From: Marisimplicoccus sp964437815
Lineage (GTDB): Bacteria > Bacteroidota > Bacteroidia > Flavobacteriales > Flavobacteriaceae
NCBI GenBank assembly: GCA_964437815.1
Contig: CAYTIE010000002.1
Span: 15,119-79,118, forward strand
Length of the DNA: 64,000 nt
Reading direction: 5' to 3'
This document shows positions 1 through 7,271 of this stretch, piece by piece (position 1 is the first letter of the stretch; each line of letters opens with the position of its first letter). Both the position numbers and the translations under genes were made by a program. The notes below the pieces were generated by a model. The model had not been told where the DNA came from and did no database searches. It saw nothing but the letters and a program-made list of their open reading frames with translations.

Positions 1-144
1 ATTACTATTGATCATCAGACCCTTGAAGATAACACGTTTACTTTAAGAGATAGAGATTCTATGGAACAGAAAAGAATAAATAAGGATGACCTGATCAATA
101 TTGTTAAAGACGAGTTGACAATAAACAATCTTCTTACTAATTGA
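1..144 (+). CDS. glyS: Glycyl-tRNA synthetase, C-terminal end (partial)
   Basis: Reading frame 1 is open from the window edge to a TGA at 142-144, giving 47 residues of the protein's end. The stretch DHQTLEDNTFTLRDRDSMEQ (residues 4-23) is the conserved anticodon-domain tail of the class II alpha2 glycyl-tRNA synthetase found in Bacteroidota, which charges tRNA-Gly in the cytoplasm. The start lies outside the window. The last codons overlap the TTG start of the exonuclease gene by three bases (TTGA at 141-144), so the two are translationally linked. The call rests on recognition of the tail only. Confidence 0.82.
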   Translation: MTIDHQTLEDNTFTLRDRDSMEQKRINKDDLINIVKDELTINNLLTN

Positions 145-902
145 AAATAATAAGCTATAATGTTAATGGTATTAGAGCAGCTATTAAAAAAGGTTTATTA
201 GACTGGTTAGGGTATGAAAATCCTGATATCATTTGTGTTCAAGAAACAAAGGCAAATAAAGATCAGGTTGAAACAAATTTAATTCAAGAAGTTGGGTATA
301 ATCACTTTTGGTATTCAGCAGAAAAAAAAGGATATAGCGGTGTGGCAATTTTTTCAAAGACTAAACCTTTGCATGTCGAGTATGGAACAGGAATTGACTA
401 TATGGATAACGAAGGAAGAGTTATTAGAGCAGATTTTAAAAACTTTTCTGTCATTAGCTTATACCTCCCGTCAGGCACTAATATTGAACGTCTTGGATTA
501 AAGTTTGCTTTTATGGATGATTTTAGAAAATACATTTATGATTTAAACAAGAGAATCCCAAATCTAATTATTTCAGGAGATTATAATATCTGTCATAAAG
601 AAATTGATATTCATGATCCGGTTAGAAATAAAACTGTTTCAGGGTTTCTTCCAGAAGAAAGAGATTGGTTGACATCTTTCATAGGGGATTCATTTATTGA
701 CTCATTTAGGTTTATTGACAAATCTCCTCATTCATATAGTTGGTGGAGCTATAGATCAGGAGCTAGAAAAAATAATAAAGGTTGGCGAATAGATTACAAT
801 ATGGTATCTAAATCTCTTGAAAAAAATATAGAAAATGCCTATTTAATTCCTGAGGCAGTTCATTCTGATCACTGCCCTGTTGCATTAGAACTTAGAATTT
901 AA
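141..902 (+). CDS. xth: Exodeoxyribonuclease III (AP endonuclease)
   Basis: This 253-residue protein is a full-length member of the EEP (exonuclease-endonuclease-phosphatase) family that cuts DNA at abasic sites and degrades 3' ends during base excision repair. Visible family motifs are NVNGIR at residues 7-12, the metal-binding glutamate of QETKA (E35), LYLPSG, the catalytic GDYN block, WRIDY and the C-terminal SDH. The start is TTG at 141, because MKIISYNVNG is the normal N-terminus of the family and no ATG fits. Its TAA at 900-902 overlaps the stop codon of the convergent minus-strand gene (TTAA at 899-902). Confidence 0.95.
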   Translation: MKIISYNVNGIRAAIKKGLLDWLGYENPDIICVQETKANKDQVETNLIQEVGYNHFWYSAEKKGYSGVAIFSKTKPLHVEYGTGIDYMDNEGRVIRADFKNFSVISLYLPSGTNIERLGLKFAFMDDFRKYIYDLNKRIPNLIISGDYNICHKEIDIHDPVRNKTVSGFLPEERDWLTSFIGDSFIDSFRFIDKSPHSYSWWSYRSGARKNNKGWRIDYNMVSKSLEKNIENAYLIPEAVHSDHCPVALELRI

Positions 903-2032
903 TTATCCGTAATTCTTAAGGCTTCATCAATATATACGTAAGTATCTTCAGTAATTTCAATTATTCCTTTATCTATATACTTTCTGCCGAACCGTGATAT
1001 TATAATATTTTTTTCAGGAATAAACATAATATATTGACCTAGATGTCCACGCATCATTCCAATTTCATGCCCTCTATAATTTGTCATCCAAACTCCTAGA
1101 CCATAAATTAGAGTATCTCTAGGTGTTAGAGAGTTTTTAATATAGTCCTCACTTACTAATTGTTCTCCATTCCAACTCCCATTATTTATGTATAGTTTTC
1201 CCATTCTAGATAAGTCTCTTGCATTTGTAGAAAAGCAACAAAAAGCTTTAGCATTTCCACTTTCATAACTGTCAAGCTGCCATATTGCATCTTTTTCAGC
1301 ATTCATTTTTTTCCAAAAGTTTTCTGAAAAGTAGTCTGTAATTTTTTGCCCTGTTGCTCTTTCAATTACAATAGCAAGTACCTGAGTGTTTCCACTTGAA
1401 TAATGAAAATTAATACCGGGTTGATTTATATAAGGTTGTTCAAGCATAAGCTTGTTAATATCATTAATAAAATATGTTTTAGCTATAACGCTAAATGGAT
1501 TTAATGATGGCTCTACCCACTTCATTCCAGATTGCATAGAAATAAGGTCTTCAACTGTTACTTCATTAGCAAATTCACCTTTTAATTCAGGTATAAAATC
1601 AATTACTTTTTGTTCAAGACCTTTTATATATCCTTGCTCAATAGCTTTAGCTATACTAACTGAGATAAGCGTTTTAACAATTGAGAAAGAATTAATTACT
1701 GAATTTTCATCATATCCATTATAATATTTTTCAGTAATTATACTGTCATTTTTAAATACTAAAAAAGCTGCTGTTTCCATTTCAGAATTAAAATCATCAA
1801 ATGAATTAGAAAGGTTCCTCTTATTATAATTAATATGTTGTGGCCATGGTTCAGGTGTATCAGATGTTTCAACTTGAACAGTATCAAAATATTCATTATC
1901 ATCAATAAAGACTGTTGTATATCCATTTAGATATACTACTCTAACCCCCTTAATTAAATAATTTAGATCAAAAGTGTATATAAGTGAGAATAAAACTACA
2001 GCTACAATAAATATTTTTTTAAAATACTTCAT
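899..2032 (-). CDS. Serine hydrolase, beta-lactamase/class C PBP family
   Basis: This 377-residue protein has an N-terminal membrane segment or uncleaved signal (about residues 5-22), then a beta-lactamase-fold domain. The nucleophile motif is SIVK (S117, K120). The second motif is YSSGN starting at Y211, and a GHLG triad-like motif lies at 329-332, the usual S-x-x-K, Y-x-N/G and H-x-G order of the family. Such proteins are periplasmic esterases, peptidases or penicillin-binding-like enzymes; the substrate cannot be told. It starts 2 bp after the antiporter gene on the same strand, so the two form an operon. It is not evidence for beta-lactam resistance. Confidence 0.88.
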   Translation of the reverse strand: MKYFKKIFIVAVVLFSLIYTFDLNYLIKGVRVVYLNGYTTVFIDDNEYFDTVQVETSDTPEPWPQHINYNKRNLSNSFDDFNSEMETAAFLVFKNDSIITEKYYNGYDENSVINSFSIVKTLISVSIAKAIEQGYIKGLEQKVIDFIPELKGEFANEVTVEDLISMQSGMKWVEPSLNPFSVIAKTYFINDINKLMLEQPYINQPGINFHYSSGNTQVLAIVIERATGQKITDYFSENFWKKMNAEKDAIWQLDSYESGNAKAFCCFSTNARDLSRMGKLYINNGSWNGEQLVSEDYIKNSLTPRDTLIYGLGVWMTNYRGHEIGMMRGHLGQYIMFIPEKNIIISRFGRKYIDKGIIEITEDTYVYIDEALRITDN

Positions 2033-2034
2033 TA

Positions 2035-3300
2035 TTACTCTATCTGTTCATCAACGATTTTTGATAAAGATTGTTCTCCAAGATCTTTATTTTTCTCTTC
2101 CTTACTTTTTCTAGTTATTGAGCCTTGAATCATTATTAGCATTGAGGCAATTATCACTACTAGAAGAACATTTTCATCAATAATACTACTTTTTTCAATA
2201 TTATAATCTGCTATACTTAAAAAAAGAAGAATAGTTATTAATCCTCTTGGAGAGAAATACAATAGAGGTTTTGATTCTTCATCTTTGTCAGTGAAAGCTA
2301 AGTAGAAATATCTTACCCCATACATTATCAGTAATACTGTAGCCCCAATTATATATGGTTCCAATTCTATAAAACTTTCAAGAGGGATGGAGAATCCAAA
2401 AAATAAAAAGAAAAAGGTTCTAACCAAGAAGGTAGACTCAGCTGTAAGAAGATTAAACTCATGAAGATCATCTTTACCAACTTTTTCTGTTTTTACATAC
2501 TTTTTAAATCTTTCAGGAATAAGGTTAGAAAAGTTCCCAAGAAAAATTCCAAATATGAATATTAAAACTAATGATGGTAGTTTAAGGATTTCTTTTCCAA
2601 TTTCATAGGACAAAATTAGAAGAGCTAAAATCAAAAAAAACTTAACATGATGTTCTATTCTCTGTATTAATTGAAACAAAAGATAAGTTATTGCTAAAGA
2701 AAGTATAATGATTAAGACTATTTGACCAAAAAGTGTTAATATTGGATCAAGGCCAATAAGTGCTTCTCCTTTTTCAACCTGTCTTATAGAATAATAAAAT
2801 ATCATAATTCCAAGTATATCAGAAAATGTTGATTCATAAACAACAAATTCTTTATTCTTATTTATTAAACCCGATGCACTTGGAATAGCCACTGCACTAC
2901 TAATTATAGAAAGTGGTATTGCATATATTACAGATGTTGGGTTAGGTAAGCCAATAACTTTTTCAAAAAACAAGCTAACTAAAACAATATTAATTAATAG
3001 TATAATTAATGCTGCCATAAAGCCTTTAGTTATTATCTGAATCTTTTCTTTTTTAATATCTAACTCTAAAGCTGCTTCAAGTACTATTAAGATAAGCCCA
3101 ATTGTTCCTAGAACGGGTACTAGGGTATTTAGAAACTCAAAGTTATCCAAGCCGTAGTATGACGAAATAAACCTTGCAATTATGCCGGTTAAAACTAATA
3201 GTATAACTGATGGAAATTTTGTTCTTATTGCCAGAATATCAAACAAATAAGAAAAAATTATTAATACAGGAAGTATAATTAGTATAGAACCAACATCCAT
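2035..3300 (-). CDS. Cation/proton antiporter (CPA family)
   Basis: This 421-residue protein is almost wholly hydrophobic, with about 12 predicted membrane helices over residues 5-390 and a short charged cytoplasmic tail. The pattern matches the monovalent cation:proton antiporter domain (Na+ or K+ exchanged for H+), including the helix-breaking AIPLSIISSAVAIPSASG stretch (about residues 126-143) expected in the exchanger core. It lacks the C-terminal TrkA-N/RCK regulatory domain of many relatives. It is first in a two-gene minus-strand operon with the serine hydrolase. Ion specificity cannot be judged from sequence. Confidence 0.85.
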   Translation of the reverse strand: MDVGSILIILPVLIIFSYLFDILAIRTKFPSVILLVLTGIIARFISSYYGLDNFEFLNTLVPVLGTIGLILIVLEAALELDIKKEKIQIITKGFMAALIILLINIVLVSLFFEKVIGLPNPTSVIYAIPLSIISSAVAIPSASGLINKNKEFVVYESTFSDILGIMIFYYSIRQVEKGEALIGLDPILTLFGQIVLIIILSLAITYLLFQLIQRIEHHVKFFLILALLILSYEIGKEILKLPSLVLIFIFGIFLGNFSNLIPERFKKYVKTEKVGKDDLHEFNLLTAESTFLVRTFFFLFFGFSIPLESFIELEPYIIGATVLLIMYGVRYFYLAFTDKDEESKPLLYFSPRGLITILLFLSIADYNIEKSSIIDENVLLVVIIASMLIMIQGSITRKSKEEKNKDLGEQSLSKIVDEQIE

Positions 3301-3320
3301 CTATTAAGGTTTTATATGCT

Positions 3321-3338
3321 AATTTAAGCAATTTAAGT
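3321..3338. repeat. Tandem 9-bp direct repeat in a divergent intergenic region
   Basis: AATTTAAGC is followed directly by AATTTAAGT in the 100-bp gap between the antiporter (minus) and the histidine kinase (plus). It may be a regulator half-site pair or simple AT-rich chance; nothing else supports a role. Confidence 0.3.
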
Positions 3339-3400
3339 TTTCAGTGCTTTTTTAATATTGTCGATTTGATTTTTTTTAGCTAATTTCATAGAAAATCAAA

Positions 3401-4852
3401 ATGAGTATACTGCAAAATAAAATGTCATTGAGACTCAGAATATTTATCTCAATGATTTTGCTAGTTTTTACTGCAACTCTATTAATTTTGGGGTCTACTT
3501 ATTACCAATATACGACTGAATCTGAGCAGTATAATACATATAGACAAGATCGAAAAGAGACTCAATTAACGAAGCAAATTAATTATCTGGTTAATAAGCA
3601 TGATCTAACATTTAATTATGATAAGTGGGATAATCATAAAATGGATTTTGAGGAAATAACTAAAATTCATAATGTAGAGTACTCTATCTTTAAAACTGAT
3701 GGAAAACCTCTTTATTATTCTTATTTGCCTCTTGAGATAATCTCAAATAATTATTCCCTAGATAAAGATTTTGCTGAAATGCTTATCTCTCTTGAGGGGG
3801 GCAAGATAACTAAAGAAAACTCAACAGATGTTGGAAAATTTCACTCTTCTTATACTGTCCTAAAGGATAGCTTTGGGAATAAATATGCAATTTTATTCTT
3901 TCCCTATTTCCAAGATGTTTCTTTTGCGGAAAGTGAATTAAACGTTTTTTTAATTACACTTTATCAGATATATTTTATAATGTTAGTAGTTGCAATTGTT
4001 TTAGCATATTTTATTTCAAGATATGTTACTAGGTCTATTGAGACAATTAGACTAAAGATTAATCAAACAGGTTTATTAAAAAAGAATGAAAAAATCTTAT
4101 TAAAAAATGCAACTAAAGAAATTGATAGTTTGGTTAATTCATATAATAAAATGATTGATGACCTTGAAGATAGTGCTGAAAAACTTGCAAAGAATGAAAG
4201 AGAGCAAGCATGGCAGGAGATGGCAAGACAAGTAGCACATGAAATAAAAAATCCATTAACTCCAATGAGACTAACAGTACAAAGTTTCCAAAAGACTAGT
4301 TCTTTAGAAAGCAAAGAAGAAAAAAATAAACTAAATGATTTTTGTGATACACTAATAGAACAAATTGATACCATGAGTAGTGTAGCAACCTCATTTTCAG
4401 ATTTTGCTACTTTACCAAAGACACAGCTAGAGAAATATGATATAGTTGATACAACTAAAAAAGTGGTTGAAATTTTTGAACAAAATAATATAAACTTTAA
4501 ATCTTCAAAGGAAAGTATTGTAATCAAACATGATAAAGAACAATGGATAAGGGTTATGACTAATCTTATTAAAAATAGTATTCAGGCTATACCTTCTGAT
4601 AGGGACCCAAATATTAACATTGAAATTAGTGATTCAACAAATAGCATAAAGATCATAGTATCAGATAATGGGCTTGGAGTGTTGGAAGAAAACAAGGAAA
4701 AAATATTTGAACCAAAATTTACCACTAAGACAGATGGTATGGGTCTAGGGCTTGGGATTGTAAAAAATATTATCAACTCTCATAGGGGAAAAATATCTTA
4801 TAAGTCTAAACCAAAAAAAGGAACGAAGTTTACTATTTCTCTACCAAAATAA
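3401..4852 (+). CDS. Membrane sensor histidine kinase (NtrY-like, orphan)
   Basis: This 483-residue kinase has one membrane helix at about 13-32, an extracytoplasmic sensor region of about 150 residues, and a second helix at about 184-206. A HAMP-like linker, a HisKA domain with phospho-acceptor H280 in VAHEIKNPLTPMRL and an HATPase domain follow. The N box is at N392, the G1 box DNGLGV at 422-427, the F box IFEPKF at 435-440 and the G2 box GMGLGLG at 446-452. The EMARQVAHEIKNPLTPM core resembles NtrY-type kinases. No response regulator lies beside it, so its partner is encoded elsewhere. Its stop abuts the stop of the convergent bacilliredoxin gene with no spacer. Confidence 0.9.
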   Translation: MSILQNKMSLRLRIFISMILLVFTATLLILGSTYYQYTTESEQYNTYRQDRKETQLTKQINYLVNKHDLTFNYDKWDNHKMDFEEITKIHNVEYSIFKTDGKPLYYSYLPLEIISNNYSLDKDFAEMLISLEGGKITKENSTDVGKFHSSYTVLKDSFGNKYAILFFPYFQDVSFAESELNVFLITLYQIYFIMLVVAIVLAYFISRYVTRSIETIRLKINQTGLLKKNEKILLKNATKEIDSLVNSYNKMIDDLEDSAEKLAKNEREQAWQEMARQVAHEIKNPLTPMRLTVQSFQKTSSLESKEEKNKLNDFCDTLIEQIDTMSSVATSFSDFATLPKTQLEKYDIVDTTKKVVEIFEQNNINFKSSKESIVIKHDKEQWIRVMTNLIKNSIQAIPSDRDPNINIEISDSTNSIKIIVSDNGLGVLEENKEKIFEPKFTTKTDGMGLGLGIVKNIINSHRGKISYKSKPKKGTKFTISLPK

Positions 4853-5263
4853 TTAACAGTATTCATTATAGGCTGAAATCAAATTTGAAGATATCATTTT
4901 CGCATCTCTACCTTCAATATGATGCCTTTCAATCATATGGATTAAATTACCATTTTTAAAAAGAGCTATACTAGGAGAGGATGGAGGAAATGGTAGCATC
5001 TTCGATCTTGCAGTCTCTGTTGCCTCAATGTCAAAACCAGCAAATACAGTACAAAGATTATCAGGAATTTTTTTGTTTTGTAATGATAGAACTATGCCAG
5101 GTCTTGCATTTTTTGCAGCGCAACCACAAACAGAATTAACAACTAAAAGTGTTGTTCCATTTTTATTAATTGCAGATTCAACTTCTTCTGTTGTTTTAAG
5201 ATCATTAAAGCCAGACTCTATAAGTTCTAACTTCATAGGTTTGACAATTTCTTCAGGATACAT
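4853..5263 (-). CDS. Bacilliredoxin (BrxA/BrxB, YphP/YqiW family)
   Basis: This 136-residue protein matches the small bacilliredoxin family over its full length. Its diagnostic active site is CGC (C46-G47-C48) in NSVCGCAAKNARPG. In Firmicutes these proteins remove bacillithiol from S-bacillithiolated proteins or act as thiol-disulfide reductases. Bacteroidota homologues also carry the CGC site, but their low-molecular-weight thiol is less certain. The gene ends immediately after the convergent kinase gene and is divergent from the dCMP deaminase. A TAnnTTTG element lies 16 nt upstream of its ATG. Confidence 0.9.
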   Translation of the reverse strand: MYPEEIVKPMKLELIESGFNDLKTTEEVESAINKNGTTLLVVNSVCGCAAKNARPGIVLSLQNKKIPDNLCTVFAGFDIEATETARSKMLPFPPSSPSIALFKNGNLIHMIERHHIEGRDAKMISSNLISAYNEYC

Positions 5264-5279
5264 AATTTTTTATTTGCAA

Positions 5280-5287
5280 CAAATATA
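5280..5287 (-). promoter_or_regulatory. Promoter -7 element of the bacilliredoxin gene
   Basis: The minus strand reads TATATTTG, a perfect match to the Bacteroidota -7 consensus TAnnTTTG, 16 nt before the ATG at 5263. No TTG is found at the -33 distance, so this is a partial match. Confidence 0.4.
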
Positions 5288-5308
5288 ATAAGAAACTAAA
5301 AATTTTGT

Positions 5309-5324
5309 ATATAATAGATTATAT
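5309..5324. repeat. AT-only inverted repeat in a divergent promoter region
   Basis: ATATAAT-AG-ATTATAT forms a perfect 7-2-7 dyad between the divergent bacilliredoxin and dCMP deaminase genes. It resembles a PerR-type palindrome but has a two-base centre and is all A/T apart from one G, so chance is likely. Confidence 0.25.
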
Positions 5325-5364
5325 TTAAAAACTAATAGTTATTGTTTTTATTGTTTAGGTTTTA

Positions 5365-5784
5365 ATGAAAGATAAACAGAAAAAATATGATAAGGCATAT
5401 TTAAAGATGGCTCTTGAGTGGGGGGAATTATCATATTGTAAAAGGAGAAAAGTTGGAGCTCTTATCGTTAAAGACAAGATGATAATTTCAGATGGATATA
5501 ATGGTACACCTACAGGATTTGAAAATTTCTGTGAAGATGATGAGGGTTATACAAAATGGTATGTTCTTCATGCTGAAGCAAATGCTATTGCAAAGGTTTC
5601 CTCGTCAACTCAATCAACTAATGGAGCAACGCTTTATATCACTCTCTCTCCTTGTAAGGAATGTTGTAAGTTAATTTTTCAGTCAGGTATAAAAAGGGTA
5701 GTTTATAATAAAAAATATAGAGACACTTCTGGTCTAGAATTTTTGGAGAAAGCTGGGGTTGAAACTTGTTTTGTTTCAATATAG
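5365..5784 (+). CDS. dCMP deaminase (cytidine/deoxycytidylate deaminase family)
   Basis: This 139-residue zinc enzyme deaminates dCMP to dUMP, supplying thymidylate synthesis. The zinc and catalytic residues are visible: HAE at 69-71 (H69 ligand, E71 proton shuttle) and PCKEC at 96-100 (C97 and C100 ligands). The N-terminal KRRKVGALIVKD and GYNGTPTGFEN stretches are typical of the deoxycytidylate deaminase / ComEB branch rather than cytidine deaminase. Length is normal. Its position 0.5 kb before the ribonucleotide reductase genes fits a role in deoxynucleotide supply, although they are not one operon. Confidence 0.92.
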   Translation: MKDKQKKYDKAYLKMALEWGELSYCKRRKVGALIVKDKMIISDGYNGTPTGFENFCEDDEGYTKWYVLHAEANAIAKVSSSTQSTNGATLYITLSPCKECCKLIFQSGIKRVVYNKKYRDTSGLEFLEKAGVETCFVSI

Positions 5785-5787
5785 AAT

Positions 5788-5982
5788 TTATTTATTCTTA
5801 TCTCTTATTTTTTTTGAAATCCGATTTAATAGAATTAATATTAATGTGCAGATTGAAAGGATGAAACAAATTAATGCTATCTTGTTTTTTTCTTCCATCA
5901 AATTGAAGACATTTATTTGTGTTAAATTAAATAGAACTACTAAAATTGTTAAAAACAATATAATTTTTTCAATTTTTTCCAT
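5788..5982 (-). CDS. Small two-helix membrane protein, unknown
   Basis: This 64-residue reading frame starts with ATG and has a basic/acidic N-terminus, two hydrophobic stretches (about residues 7-28 and 35-54) and a lysine/arginine-rich end. That is a coherent two-helix membrane protein. I do not recognise a family. It converges on the dCMP deaminase with a 3-bp gap, which fits the tight packing elsewhere. The plus-strand frame over the same bases looks like a shadow. It remains possible that neither is translated. Confidence 0.5.
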   Translation of the reverse strand: MEKIEKIILFLTILVVLFNLTQINVFNLMEEKNKIALICFILSICTLILILLNRISKKIRDKNK

Positions 5983-6249
5983 TTTGATTTATCAATTTTT
6001 TAAATAAAAAAAAGTTTTTCTTTCTTAGTAAAAAATATTAAGCTCATATTTTTTAACTCTTTGTGACAATTTTTTTGTACCAATTTTTTTTATCGTGTAA
6101 AAATAAAATGAAAAATTGAATAATTATCATATTCTTTTTTTATTGTTAAAAACTTTATGCAATTATCTGTACTTTACTCTTTCAATTCTCATCATAATTT
6201 TAAATATTTGATAATCAGAATAATTTTAAATAATACTTAAAAAAAAATC
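5983..6249. other. AT-rich leader region upstream of nrdB
   Basis: These 267 bp hold no supportable gene. The stretch is very A/T-rich with long T runs. It includes a small dyad, TGAT-A-ATCA at 6209-6217, about 33 bp before the nrdB start. The same TGAT-N-ATCA core recurs just after nrdA at 9766-9774. I see no full promoter consensus; the closest -7 match is AATATTTG at 6203-6210. I do not see a clear NrdR box pair. Confidence 0.4.
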
Positions 6250-7227
6250 ATGAAACCAGAACCAATTTTACAAGAAAATAAAAACAGGTTTGTGATTTTT
6301 CCAATAGAGCATCATGATATTTGGGAGTGGTATAAGAAGTGTGAGGCAAGTTTTTGGACTGCTGAAGAAATAGACCTTCACCAAGATTTAACAGATTGGA
6401 AAACTAAGCTTAATGATGATGAGAGATATTTCATAAAACACATACTAGCTTTTTTTGCTGCATCTGATGGAATAGTTAATGAAAATCTTGCAGAAAATTT
6501 TGTCAATGAAGTTCAATATTCTGAAGCGAAATTCTTTTATGGCTTTCAAATAATGATGGAAAATATTCATTCTGAAACTTATTCTCTTTTAATTGATACT
6601 TATGTTAAGGATGAGAAGGAAAAAGATATATTATTTAAAGCCATTGATAATTTTCCAGCCATTAAAAAGAAAGCTGATTGGGCATTAAAGTGGGTGGAAT
6701 CAGATTCTTTTGCTGAACGATTGATTGCTTTTGCAGGTGTTGAAGGTATCTTTTTTTCAGGTGCATTTTGTTCAATTTTCTGGCTTAAGAAAAGAGGAGT
6801 AATGCCAGGGTTAACTTTTTCAAATGAGCTTATTTCAAGAGATGAAGGAGTGCATTGTGATTTTGCAGTTCATCTTCATAATGAGCATGTTGTAAATAAA
6901 GTGCCAAAAGAAAGAATAAGAGAAATATTAATTGATGCTTTAAATATTGAAAGAGAATTTATAACAGAATCACTTCCTATTAGTCTTATTGGAATGAATG
7001 CAAAGCTCATGACTCAGTATTTGGAATTTGTAACCGATAGACTTTTAGTAGAATTTCAATGTGAAAAAGAATTTAATGTTACCAATCCTTTTGATTTTAT
7101 GGATATGATAAATTTACAGGGAAAAACTAATTTCTTTGAGAAAAGAGTTTCTGAATATCAAAAAGCAGGGGTTCTTAATAAGGAGAAGAAGGATGATTCT
7201 AAGATTAGTTTCGACGAAGAATTTTAA
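6250..7227 (+). CDS. nrdB: Ribonucleotide reductase class Ia, beta subunit
   Basis: This 325-residue protein is the small subunit that makes the tyrosyl radical for deoxyribonucleotide synthesis. All expected residues are visible: iron ligands D73, E104, H107, E165, E199 and H202, and the radical tyrosine Y111 in ENIHSETY. That places it with tyrosyl-radical class Ia/b enzymes rather than the Tyr-less Ic type. The C-terminus ends in an acidic peptide with terminal phenylalanine, the usual docking tail for NrdA. nrdA follows 44 bp later on the same strand, so they are probably co-transcribed. Confidence 0.97.
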   Translation: MKPEPILQENKNRFVIFPIEHHDIWEWYKKCEASFWTAEEIDLHQDLTDWKTKLNDDERYFIKHILAFFAASDGIVNENLAENFVNEVQYSEAKFFYGFQIMMENIHSETYSLLIDTYVKDEKEKDILFKAIDNFPAIKKKADWALKWVESDSFAERLIAFAGVEGIFFSGAFCSIFWLKKRGVMPGLTFSNELISRDEGVHCDFAVHLHNEHVVNKVPKERIREILIDALNIEREFITESLPISLIGMNAKLMTQYLEFVTDRLLVEFQCEKEFNVTNPFDFMDMINLQGKTNFFEKRVSEYQKAGVLNKEKKDDSKISFDEEF

Positions 7228-7271
7228 TAGCTTGTTTAAAATTTGAATGTAGTTAAATAGACGAAAGAAAT

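Noticed and set aside
899..2032. Beta-lactam resistance gene
   Set aside because: The SxxK, YxG-like and HxG motifs fit the wide serine hydrolase family; nothing specific to a class C beta-lactamase is seen.
5759..6007. Plus-strand ORF overlapping the small membrane protein
   Set aside because: It begins inside the dCMP deaminase gene and its residue composition looks like antisense of the minus-strand helix-coding frame.
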